From the NCBI RefSeq assembly GCF_018780075.1, contig NZ_JADMKB010000044.1, positions 1 through 64,000 of the forward strand: a DNA stretch of 64,000 nucleotides. The letters are read 5' to 3'. The DNA is from Hydrogenophaga sp. (GTDB lineage: Bacteria; Pseudomonadota; Gammaproteobacteria; Burkholderiales; Burkholderiaceae_C). Under the pieces are notes generated by a model. It made no database searches and had not been told where the DNA came from. It saw nothing but the letters and a program-made list of their open reading frames with translations. This document shows positions 36,691-45,090 of the stretch, piece by piece; position 1 is the stretch's first letter; every line of letters starts with the position of its first letter. A program made the translations under genes and the position numbers.

Positions 36691-38625
36691 CTACACGCTG
36701 TAGCGCAGACGGCTGTCGGGGCCGGCGGCTTCCAGGCCCTGATCGGTGGGTGAATAGCCCGCCACCAGCTCGATCAGGAGCTCCTTGGTGCCTTCGACAT
36801 CACGCCGGTCCAGCAGGGCTTCGAGTTGTTGCAGCTTGTCCTGCAGCACAGGCCAGGCGAGGAACTCCTCATGGGCCTTCATGATGCGGGGGTGCGAGGT
36901 GGGCCGCGGGTTGTTGCCGATGAGCAGCTCTTCGAACAGCTTCTCGCCGGGGCGCAAGCCGGTGATCTCGATTTCGATGTCACCGTCAGGGTTGTTCTCG
37001 CTGCGCACACACAGACCCGAGAGCTCGATCATGCGCGTGGCGAGGTCGAAGATCTTGACCGGGTCGCCCATGTCCAGCACAAACACGTCGCCGCCCTTGG
37101 CCATGGCGCCCGCCTGGATGACCAGTTGAGCGGCTTCCGGGATGGTCATGAAGTACCGGGTCATGTCCGGGTGGGTCACCGTGATGGGACCCCCGTCGCG
37201 GATCTGGCGTCGGAACTTGGGCACCACCGAACCCGAGGAGCCCAGCACATTGCCGAACCGCACCATGGAAAAACGGGTCTTGGGCGACGTGGCGGCGAGC
37301 GCCTGCAACGCCATTTCGGCCAGCCGCTTGCTTGCCCCCATGATGTTGGTCGGTCGCACGGCCTTGTCGGTGCTGATCAGCACGAAATCGGTCACGCCTT
37401 CTTCGGCGGCGATGCGGGCGGCGGTCAGGGTGCCGAGCGTGTTGTTCCGGATGCCTTCGATCGGGTTGTGTTCGACCAGTGGCACGTGCTTGTAGGCTGC
37501 GGCGTGATAGACCGTGTCTGGCCTCCAGTCGGACATGATGTCGCGCAGGCGCTGGGCGTCGCGCACCGAAGCGAGCACAGGGACCAGCAGCGTGCGGTCG
37601 TTGTCGGTTCTTTCGGCCAGTTCCTGGTGGATTTCGTACAGCGCGAATTCGCTTTGTTCCACCAGCACCAGCGTGGTGGGAGCCACCGCCAGGATCTGGC
37701 GACACAGCTCGCTGCCGATGGAGCCACCGGCGCCCGTCACCAGCACCACTTTGTCGGAGATGTTTTTGCCCAGCAGGATGTGGTTGGGGCTCACCGGCTC
37801 ACGGCCCAGCAGATCGTCGATGTCCAGTTCGCGCAAATCGGAGGTGCTGACCATGCCCTGAGCGAGTTCGCTCACGGCCGGCAGGGTGCGCACCTGCACG
37901 TGGGCGCGCAGCATCTGCGCGATCATCTCGTTGCGGCGGTGCCGGCTCACCGAGGGAATGGCCAACAACACCGTGCTGACCTGCAGCGAATTCACCAGGC
38001 CCGGCAGATCGGCGGGGCTGTAGATCGACAGCCCGTTGAGCACGTGGCCGTGCAGGCGGTCGTCGTCGTCCAGAAAACCGACCACCCGCATCTCGTGGCT
38101 GTTGGCCATGGCGCCCGCCAGCTGCCGTCCCGCATTGCCCGCGCCGTAGATCAGCACGCGGGGCAGTGCCACCATCTTGAGCTGGTTGCGGTACAACCCG
38201 CCCAGCCAGAAGCGAGCCAGCATGCGCGATGCGCCCACCGTGAGCAACAACAGCATCGGCTGGATCAGGCCCACGGTGCGGGGCACGCCATCGACGCCAA
38301 AGGCCGTGAACACCGACGCGAAGAGCAGGGCGTACACGGCAATGGCCTTCATCACCGTCATCAAGGCGGACAGCCCCGAGTACCGGAAGATGGCGCGGTA
38401 AAAGCCGTTGACCACGAAGATGGGCAAGGCGACCGCCAGCGACACCACCACCGCCCACAGTGGTTGCCAGTAGCTGTCGCCCGCGAGCCTCACCCACTCA
38501 CCGAGCCGCAGGTAGAACGCCAGCCAGACCGTCAACACGCACAGCGCGGCATCGACGGACACCACCACCACACGCTTGGCGGGCCTTGGCATGGCCAGGA
38601 TGGGCAGGGCAAATCGGTTCAGCAT
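36691..38625 (-). CDS. UDP-GlcNAc 4,6-dehydratase, WbpM/CapD/WreV-like membrane protein
   Basis: A 644-residue protein: four N-terminal transmembrane helices, a first Rossmann domain (VLIYGAGNAGRQLAGA) and a C-terminal SDR domain (VTGAGGSIGSELCRQI). The catalytic region shows TDKAVRPTNIMGASKR, with Met where classical SDRs have Tyr, as in WbpM. It makes UDP-4-keto-6-deoxy-GlcNAc, the precursor of QuiNAc, FucNAc or bacillosamine. It lies 28 bp after the sugar transferase stop. An in-frame ATG at 38670 would overlap that gene; 38625 is preferred. Confidence 0.88.
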   Translation of the reverse strand: MLNRFALPILAMPRPAKRVVVVSVDAALCVLTVWLAFYLRLGEWVRLAGDSYWQPLWAVVVSLAVALPIFVVNGFYRAIFRYSGLSALMTVMKAIAVYALLFASVFTAFGVDGVPRTVGLIQPMLLLLTVGASRMLARFWLGGLYRNQLKMVALPRVLIYGAGNAGRQLAGAMANSHEMRVVGFLDDDDRLHGHVLNGLSIYSPADLPGLVNSLQVSTVLLAIPSVSRHRRNEMIAQMLRAHVQVRTLPAVSELAQGMVSTSDLRELDIDDLLGREPVSPNHILLGKNISDKVVLVTGAGGSIGSELCRQILAVAPTTLVLVEQSEFALYEIHQELAERTDNDRTLLVPVLASVRDAQRLRDIMSDWRPDTVYHAAAYKHVPLVEHNPIEGIRNNTLGTLTAARIAAEEGVTDFVLISTDKAVRPTNIMGASKRLAEMALQALAATSPKTRFSMVRFGNVLGSSGSVVPKFRRQIRDGGPITVTHPDMTRYFMTIPEAAQLVIQAGAMAKGGDVFVLDMGDPVKIFDLATRMIELSGLCVRSENNPDGDIEIEITGLRPGEKLFEELLIGNNPRPTSHPRIMKAHEEFLAWPVLQDKLQQLEALLDRRDVEGTKELLIELVAGYSPTDQGLEAAGPDSRLRYSV

Positions 38626-38653
38626 GGGGTCTTTTTCGATTTCTGTCGGTGAT

Positions 38654-39214
38654 TCAATGGTTGACACCATCGCGGCGCAGCACCCGCCACACCGTGAGGA
38701 CAATGATCTTCAGGTCAAACCCAAAGGATTGGCGCCGGAGGTACTCGGCATCCAGGCGGACTTTGTCCGGGATCGGCAACTCGTCGCGTCCGTTGATCTG
38801 GGCCCAGCCCGTCAGGCCGGGCACCAGCCGTTCCACACCCGCCTCCGTGCGCAGCTGGATCAGGTCGTGCTGATTGAACAGCGCGGGGCGGGGGCCCACC
38901 AGACTCATGTCGCCCCTGAAGATGCTCCAGAGTTGCGGCAGTTCGTCCAGACTCGTCCGGCGCAAAAACGGCCCCACCGGCGTCAGGTATTGGTCGGGTT
39001 CCGACAGCAGGTGGGTGGCCACGGCGGGCGTGTCCAGTCGCATGCTTCGAAATTTGGGCATCTTGAAAATGCGGTTGTTCCGACCCACCCGATCACTCCA
39101 GTAAAGCGCTGGCCCGGGGGAGGTCCAGCGGACGAGCAGGGCAATCAGCCCGATGGGCAACAGCAGCAGCAAGCCGGCACAGACCACAAGAAGGAGATCG
39201 AAAGCGCGCTTCAT
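38654..39214 (-). CDS. Initiating sugar-phosphate transferase, small PglC/WreU type
   Basis: A 186-residue monotopic phosphoglycosyl transferase: one N-terminal membrane segment (FDLLLVVCAGLLLLLPIGL), then KMPKFRSMR, TSLDELPQLWSIFRGDMSLV and GPRP, and LVPGLTGWAQINGRDEL. The Asp-Glu of LDEL is the catalytic dyad of the family. It moves a sugar 1-phosphate to undecaprenyl phosphate and so begins the glycan. Its ATG overlaps the stop of the epimerase gene (ATGA). With its two neighbours it forms an initiation trio for a 6-deoxy-HexNAc. Confidence 0.88.
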   Translation of the reverse strand: MKRAFDLLLVVCAGLLLLLPIGLIALLVRWTSPGPALYWSDRVGRNNRIFKMPKFRSMRLDTPAVATHLLSEPDQYLTPVGPFLRRTSLDELPQLWSIFRGDMSLVGPRPALFNQHDLIQLRTEAGVERLVPGLTGWAQINGRDELPIPDKVRLDAEYLRRQSFGFDLKIIVLTVWRVLRRDGVNH

Positions 39215-40158
39215 CCCCTGAGATCCTGTACCGCGAGCTTCAGAGCCTGTTGCACCGTCCATGGGGGCGTCCAGCTCAAAACTTCCCGAGTATGCCCGAT
39301 GTCGACCTGCAGCGACCCGGTCAGCCGCTCGATTTGAGGGGTCTGACCGGTCAGACGGCCGGCCAGACGCAGCCAAGAGACCGGCACCGGCAGCAGTCTC
39401 GCAGGACGTCCCATGGCCGTCGCCAACCCCCGGATCAGTTCGGGGGTGGACATGTCGTGGTCGTCGGACGCGAGAAGGGTTTGACCGGCCGCAGCAGGGT
39501 GGTCGATGCAGATCTGGAGCAAGTCGGTGAGATTGTCCAGGGCCAGCAGGGACCGCCGGTTGTGAATGCCCCCGAGCGGCAGCGGAAGGCCTCTGGCCAC
39601 CCACTGCATCAGCCGCAGGAAATTGGCTTTGGCGCCGGGGCCGTAGACCAGCGGGGGGCGCACGACCACGATCTCCAGCCCCGTGGTCGCCGACACCGCC
39701 CACAGGGCCTGCTCGGCTTCCCATTTGGATTGCCCATACGCATCTTGAGGGGCGGGCGTGGACCTCGCGTGAAATGGGGCACCGGGAAGCGTCTGCTCGC
39801 CATGCACTTTCAGCGAGCTCACGAACACCAGGCGCCTGACGCCGGCGGCTGCCGCGGCCATGGCCAGTGCCCGCGTTCCATCGACGTTGACCCGGCGAAA
39901 CGCGCCCAGTGGATCCGGGTGTTCATCGTGCACCACATGCACCCGCGCCGCGCAATGCACCACGCAGTCCACACCTCGCAGCGCGTGGGTCCAGTCGGTG
40001 TCCGGTCCGATGTCACCGATTGCGCGGGCGCCGGCCGGATGGGTCTGGTCGGCGGTGCGCACCAATGGCACCACGGTGCGCCCTTGCGTTCGCATGCTCG
40101 CGCACAGGGCCCGACCCACGAAGCCGCTGGCGCCGGTGACGGCGATGACTCCAGCCAT
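39211..40158 (-). CDS. NAD-dependent epimerase/reductase, WbpV/WreQ-like
   Basis: A 315-residue SDR with GASGFVG, SSLKVHGE and the YGQSKWEAE catalytic Tyr/Lys. The layout and neighbours (WbpM-like dehydratase, small PGT) match WbpV of Pseudomonas aeruginosa and WreQ of Rhizobium etli, which reduce the 4-keto sugar to D-FucNAc or D-QuiNAc. A UDP-glucose 4-epimerase role is the alternative. It follows the GT2 gene with no gap. Confidence 0.75.
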   Translation of the reverse strand: MAGVIAVTGASGFVGRALCASMRTQGRTVVPLVRTADQTHPAGARAIGDIGPDTDWTHALRGVDCVVHCAARVHVVHDEHPDPLGAFRRVNVDGTRALAMAAAAAGVRRLVFVSSLKVHGEQTLPGAPFHARSTPAPQDAYGQSKWEAEQALWAVSATTGLEIVVVRPPLVYGPGAKANFLRLMQWVARGLPLPLGGIHNRRSLLALDNLTDLLQICIDHPAAAGQTLLASDDHDMSTPELIRGLATAMGRPARLLPVPVSWLRLAGRLTGQTPQIERLTGSLQVDIGHTREVLSWTPPWTVQQALKLAVQDLRG

Positions 40159-41103
40159 TTACCGCTTCTGGTCCCGGTTTTCGAGGGTCAGCGAGCGGAT
40201 TTCCTCCATCAGCTTGCGGTTGGCCGAGAGCAGATCGGCGACGAACGCGATCAGGATGGTGTGGAAGCCCATGATGAGCAGCGAACTGGCCAGGATCAGC
40301 GACTGCACATGACCGTCGTAGTCCTCGGTCAGCCATTTGTAGAGGAAGCGCAGGCCAATGAGAAAACCCAGCGCAAAGAGGGTCAACCCGATGGACGCAA
40401 AAAACCGGAACGGCCGGTAGATCACGAACACGCGGATGATGGTGATGATGCTGCGGCGGATGTACGAAGAGATGCTCTTGACCAGGCGCGAGGGTCGCAG
40501 GTCGCCATTGACCCGGATCGGCACCGAGGTGATGGCCATGTTTTTCTGTCCCGCCTGGATGATGGTCTCCAGGGTGTAGGTGTAGTCGCTGAACACGGCC
40601 AAACGGCGCGCGGCCGAGCGGCTCATCGCGCGAAAGCCGCTCGGGGCGTCGGGGATGTTGGTCTTGCTGGCCACCCGGACCACCCAGCTGCCGAGCTTCT
40701 GCAGCAGCTTCTTGACGGGGCTGAAGTGTTCAATGGCCTCGATGGGGCGGGCGCCCACCACGATGTCGGCCTTGCCGTCCAGAATGGGCCGGGTCAGCGC
40801 GGGGATGTCGTCGGCGTTGTACTGGTTGTCGGCGTCGGTGTTGACGATCACGTCTGCGCCATGCTCAAGGCAGGCCTGCAGACCGTTCATGAAGCCGCGT
40901 GCGAGACCCTGGTTGGTGGTGTGGCGAACCACGTGGTCCACGCCGTGCGCCAGGGCCACCTCGACCGTGTTGTCGGTGCAGCCGTCGTCGATGATCAGCC
41001 ACTCCACCTGGTCGAATCCGGGCACCTGGCGTGGCAATGCGGCCAGGGCGATGCCCAGGGTGGCTGCTTCGTTGTAGCAGGGGATCTGGATGATGAGTTT
41101 CAA
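40159..41103 (-). CDS. Membrane-anchored glycosyltransferase family 2
   Basis: A 314-residue GT2. The GT-A fold starts IQIPCYNEAATLGIALAALP, with IIDDGCTDNT and the metal-binding NTDADNQY, then a GFRAMSR acceptor region; two C-terminal helices (about 235-300) anchor it. It is similar to dolichol-phosphate mannosyltransferase-like enzymes that charge a lipid carrier. The start is TTG 41103, supported by GGAG 7 nt upstream on the minus strand; no ATG is close. Confidence 0.82.
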   Translation of the reverse strand: MKLIIQIPCYNEAATLGIALAALPRQVPGFDQVEWLIIDDGCTDNTVEVALAHGVDHVVRHTTNQGLARGFMNGLQACLEHGADVIVNTDADNQYNADDIPALTRPILDGKADIVVGARPIEAIEHFSPVKKLLQKLGSWVVRVASKTNIPDAPSGFRAMSRSAARRLAVFSDYTYTLETIIQAGQKNMAITSVPIRVNGDLRPSRLVKSISSYIRRSIITIIRVFVIYRPFRFFASIGLTLFALGFLIGLRFLYKWLTEDYDGHVQSLILASSLLIMGFHTILIAFVADLLSANRKLMEEIRSLTLENRDQKR

Positions 41104-41169
41104 ACTGGACTCCGTTGGATGGTGATCTTGTGTAGGGGGAGCTTCAGCAGCCGCGACTGTTGAGCACGT

Positions 41170-42873
41170 TCATGGGGCACACCCGTCGGCCATGAACTGG
41201 CCAAAACTGCCGTCCCGGAACTCCGCCATCAGCCGGATGTCGCAGGCGACCAGCGAGCTGGGGAGGCGGCGGGCGGTGAAAGCGAAGCCTGCGTTCATGG
41301 CCTGTGGGGTCCCCAGGGCCGCGGCGACGTCCTCGCGCTTCACCTGCACCGGCGTCGAGGCGATGAATTGATTCTTCGCGAGAATCCAGAGGCGAGGCAC
41401 CTTGTCGCCGCGCTGTGCATCGAACACCCAGCCTTTGGCTCGCAACTCGCCGTTCGTGAGGGTCAGTGTTTCGAGGCGTCCGGTCACGGTTTCGCGCAAG
41501 GGCATCTGCAGCGGCTGGGTCTGGAGGTTGCTGCGGTCGGTGTAGGCGAGGTTCTGTGGCAGGTCCTGCAGCGCCTGTTGCTGCTTGAGCAGGACGACCG
41601 GCGACGAGACCCAGAAGACCCCGAGCGCACTGGCCGCAAACACGGTGGTCACCGTCTGCTTGAACCAGCCCGGTTGGCACAACACGAAGAACGGGAACCA
41701 GATCACCGGCAGCAGGTATGCGTAATAGCGGGGCTGCAAACCGGACAGCATGCCGTTACCCAGGTAGGCCCGGTAACCGAACACCAGGTGCAAGGTCAGG
41801 GTGGCCAGCGTGGCCAGTGCCAGCGCATCGAAAAAACGGATCGCCGTGCGGTCCGCGGTCAGCAACGGTGTGCTGAACCTCACCACCAGCCAGCCCACCA
41901 GGGGCAGGCAGACCATGGTGTAGAAAACCGGCAACCACCGCTCTTCGATGGGCGCCACGCTCAGGTGCGACAGGATGCCCGGCAAACGCCGCCACATGGT
42001 GTAGACGTATTCCTGGCTGTAGCCCAGAAAATCCAGCGGTGCCTTAGGTGGCACGAGCACGTAGAGATCAGAGGGTTTGGGGAAAAACGAGCCATGCGTC
42101 AGCCGGATGGCGACGTAGTACCCGCCCACAACGGCCGCGAACACCGCGCCATGGCGCCAGGTGCTCTGCAGCAGCATGACGGGGTGGAGACGGCGCAGGT
42201 TCAGCACCGCCAGGGCGCCGAAGAAGAACACCATGAAGGCCAGCCCGGTGGCTTTGGTCAGAAAGACGATCACCAGACCCACCAACAAGGCCGTGTACGA
42301 CCCGGTGTGGCGCCCATGGCGAGCCGGGTTCATGGCACGCGCGAGACCGTAGAACCCCATGGCCATGCCCGTGTACAACAGGGTGTCGTTGGTGACACTG
42401 CCCGCGAGGTAGGCGAACATGGGAATGCCCGCGCAGGCAAACAGCGTGAGCGCGACCGCACCGGGCTGCATCTTGAATTCGCGCGCGGTCAGCACCGTGA
42501 AGACCAGGCCCAGGCCCACAAATCCCACACCGAACAGGCGGAACACCAGGTAGTTTGCTTTGGGGTTGAGGACAAACACCTTGCCCACCACACCCAGGGC
42601 GCTGTAGTACAGCGGCGGATGCGCCAGGTAGTTGGGGGACTGTCCGAAGCCCATGAGCTTGCCGGTCTTGAAATCGGGCAGGGCGGCGGGCGACTGGATG
42701 CTGTCCCGGATGTAAGACAGGTGCGGCACCTCGTCCGGCGGGTAGCTGTAAGGCGTGTTGTAGGCCATCACCACGCTCTGCAGGACGATGAACACGAGCA
42801 TGAACAGCGCCAGCGGCATGTGGGCCCAGGTGCGGTAGCCCTGAGCACAGGCTGAAAGCAGGCGCTTGATCAT
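41170..42873 (-). CDS. Polytopic membrane protein, DUF2142/GT-C-like
   Basis: A 567-residue protein with about twelve transmembrane helices and a C-terminal periplasmic domain of about 130 residues. The first outside loop carries PYSYPPDEVPHLSYI, an acidic motif where GT-C enzymes keep their catalytic Asp, and the DUF2142 family shows a similar pattern. It may transfer sugars from a lipid carrier in the periplasm, perhaps with the GT2 encoded next (40159-41103). Neither ATG 42873 nor GTG 42903 has a strong ribosome binding site; 42873 is chosen. Confidence 0.65.
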   Translation of the reverse strand: MIKRLLSACAQGYRTWAHMPLALFMLVFIVLQSVVMAYNTPYSYPPDEVPHLSYIRDSIQSPAALPDFKTGKLMGFGQSPNYLAHPPLYYSALGVVGKVFVLNPKANYLVFRLFGVGFVGLGLVFTVLTAREFKMQPGAVALTLFACAGIPMFAYLAGSVTNDTLLYTGMAMGFYGLARAMNPARHGRHTGSYTALLVGLVIVFLTKATGLAFMVFFFGALAVLNLRRLHPVMLLQSTWRHGAVFAAVVGGYYVAIRLTHGSFFPKPSDLYVLVPPKAPLDFLGYSQEYVYTMWRRLPGILSHLSVAPIEERWLPVFYTMVCLPLVGWLVVRFSTPLLTADRTAIRFFDALALATLATLTLHLVFGYRAYLGNGMLSGLQPRYYAYLLPVIWFPFFVLCQPGWFKQTVTTVFAASALGVFWVSSPVVLLKQQQALQDLPQNLAYTDRSNLQTQPLQMPLRETVTGRLETLTLTNGELRAKGWVFDAQRGDKVPRLWILAKNQFIASTPVQVKREDVAAALGTPQAMNAGFAFTARRLPSSLVACDIRLMAEFRDGSFGQFMADGCAP

Positions 42874-42906
42874 GCTCGGTCGGTCCGGTGGTGGCGTGGG
42901 CACACG

Positions 42907-45081
42907 TCAGACGGGCTCGGCATGCCGGACGCGGGGTGGCCACGCGAGACCGAAGTCCTCGTGGTCCAGCGATAGGTAGGGGCTGTACGCTGGGTCACGG
43001 GCCATGAGTTCTGGCCAGCGCTTCCACATGTGGTCCACTTCCTTCTGGTAGCGGGCTTTCTTCTCCGGGGTGTCCTCGTAGCCACGGGTGGCCGATTCAT
43101 GGTGAAACAGGAGGGCGTGGGGTGTAAAGAGATTGCGGAGCCCGAGTTCCAAGAGCTTCAGGCAAAGGTCCACATCGTTGCAGGCGACCTTGAGGTTGAC
43201 GGCATCGAATCCGCCCACCTGATCAAAGTGGCTCTTCTGCACGGCCATGCAAGCGCCAGTGACAGCACTGAAGTTGCTGGCCAGAGTCGCCCTGCCAACA
43301 TAGCCATGTGCATACAAGGAAAAGCCTTTGTGGGCGTGGCCTGCCCAGCCGCCGATCCCCAGGACAACACCCGCGTGCTGGATGGTGGTGTTGGGATACA
43401 GCAGCTTGGCTCCGACCGCGCCAATGCCTGGCCGGCAAGCTTGACTCACCAGCTCTTCCATCCAGTCGTGTGCGATGACCTCAATGTCGTTATTGAGGAA
43501 GCACAGCACATCCCCGGACGCCTGCGAAGCCCCGAGATTGTTGATGGCCGAATAACTGAAGGGTGAGTCGTCGCGGATGACACGGAAGTTGTCTGTCATG
43601 GCCAGCTCGGCAAAGTAAGCCATCGCTTCGGGATCGTCCGATCCGTTGTCCATCAGCAGGATCTCGTAGTTTTTGTAGGTGGACTTTTCCCGAATACTTT
43701 CCACGCACATCCGAACAAGCTCGGCCTTGTTGCGTGTCGGAATGATGATGCTGAGCTTCGGTGCCGGTTTGGGCAGGCGGTAACGCACCCGGTAACCATG
43801 GCCCACAAACTGAGCCCTCGCGTTGACCCCGGTGCGCTTGAAGTGGTCGTTGAGGGCTCGCTCGCCCGCCAGCATGGCGTAGGGCTTGATCGTGAGGTCG
43901 GCCGTGGCGGTGCTGCCGGCGTGGGCGCGCCAGTGGTAGAGGATGAAGGGCACGTGCACGATCTGGGCGGGCGTGACGTGCTCGATCACACGCAGCACCA
44001 GGTCGTAGTCCTGCGCTCCGGCATAGGCTTCCCGCAGGCCGCCCACCTGGTTCATCAGGTCGCGCCGGTAGAAGGCGAGGTGCGTGACGAGGTTGTGCGA
44101 ATAGAACAGGTCAAGGTTCCAGTCGCATTTGAAGTAGGGGTCGTAGCGTTTGCCGTCGTCGCCGATCTTGTCTTCGTCCGAGTACAGCAGGCGGGCGTCC
44201 GGGTGCTGGGCGATGGCCTTGACCATGTACAGCAGGGCGTGCGCGGGCAGCACGTCGTCGTGGTCGAGGAAGCTGATCCAGTCGCCGGTGGCCAGTGCCA
44301 GCGCGCTGTTGGTCGCGGCGGAGATGTGGCCGTTCTTCTCGCGGAACACGAGCTTGATGCGGGGGTCGCTCGCTGCGAGCTTTTCCAGAAAGGGGCGCAC
44401 CTCGGGATCGGGCGATGCGTCGTCGGCAATGCACAGCTCCCAGTTCGGGTACAGCTGGTTCTTGACCGACTGGACCGCCTGGTCGAGCCAGTCGAAGTTG
44501 GCGTTGTAGGTGGGCATGATGACCGACACCAGGGGTCCCTCACGCATGGCGTCCGCGTCCATTTTCAGTCGCTTGAGCGCGTCGCCGTCCAGCGTGTCGT
44601 AGCGCCGGACCCACTCCTTGTAGTCTCTGGGGTCGAGCGTCTTGGGGGCGTGATCCGCTGCATCTGCGGGCGCCGCCGCCCCCTCAGCTGCGTTTGCGTG
44701 CATGGCCTGCCTGATGGCCAGCGGCAAGCCCTTGCCTGCCGCTAGTGCTTCGCGAAACACGCGGACCGAGTACTTGACGTCTTGCGCCAGCACGCTGATT
44801 CGCCTGAGCGGCGCTGTCACGCGCCAGCTGGTGGACTGGTACAGGTTATGGATGTGGGCCGTATGCGCCTTGGCCGCTTCTTCGTGCGCCAGAACCCGTT
44901 GGGTCAGCGTCATCACCTGGTGCTGTGCCGACACAAGTTGCAGGTTTCGATCGGTGTAGTCCTGAAGCAAATCCACGAGCTGCTGTTCGCGGTCTTTGAG
45001 CTCTTCGGCCAGTTGCGCAAGTTCGTCTTCAGCGGGCAAAGCGCTGGGGGTGAAGAGGGCGGCGGTGTCGGTGCTTTGCAT
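42907..45081 (-). CDS. Bifunctional glycosyltransferase with two GT2 domains and N-terminal coiled coil
   Basis: A 724-residue protein. Residues about 15-75 are heptad-rich (coiled coil), then STSWRVTAPLRRIS near 84-97. The first GT-A domain is at about 180-410 (VSVIMPTYNANFDWLDQAV, SFLDHDDVLPAHAL), the second at about 435-690 (LSIIIPTRNKAELVRMCVES, CFLNNDIEVI). The pattern matches large rhamnosyl or mannosyl transferases of O-antigen loci that add two linkages. The STSW..TAPLR segment recurs in the WbdD-like protein of this cluster. Confidence 0.85.
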   Translation of the reverse strand: MQSTDTAALFTPSALPAEDELAQLAEELKDREQQLVDLLQDYTDRNLQLVSAQHQVMTLTQRVLAHEEAAKAHTAHIHNLYQSTSWRVTAPLRRISVLAQDVKYSVRVFREALAAGKGLPLAIRQAMHANAAEGAAAPADAADHAPKTLDPRDYKEWVRRYDTLDGDALKRLKMDADAMREGPLVSVIMPTYNANFDWLDQAVQSVKNQLYPNWELCIADDASPDPEVRPFLEKLAASDPRIKLVFREKNGHISAATNSALALATGDWISFLDHDDVLPAHALLYMVKAIAQHPDARLLYSDEDKIGDDGKRYDPYFKCDWNLDLFYSHNLVTHLAFYRRDLMNQVGGLREAYAGAQDYDLVLRVIEHVTPAQIVHVPFILYHWRAHAGSTATADLTIKPYAMLAGERALNDHFKRTGVNARAQFVGHGYRVRYRLPKPAPKLSIIIPTRNKAELVRMCVESIREKSTYKNYEILLMDNGSDDPEAMAYFAELAMTDNFRVIRDDSPFSYSAINNLGASQASGDVLCFLNNDIEVIAHDWMEELVSQACRPGIGAVGAKLLYPNTTIQHAGVVLGIGGWAGHAHKGFSLYAHGYVGRATLASNFSAVTGACMAVQKSHFDQVGGFDAVNLKVACNDVDLCLKLLELGLRNLFTPHALLFHHESATRGYEDTPEKKARYQKEVDHMWKRWPELMARDPAYSPYLSLDHEDFGLAWPPRVRHAEPV

Positions 45082-45090
45082 GTTGTGCGA

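Noticed and set aside
36826-41163. Long plus-strand frames (608 and 637 residues) across the initiation trio
   Set aside because: Same shadow pattern, low-complexity His/Gly/Val sequences, no ribosome binding sites; the minus strand carries clear enzyme motifs.
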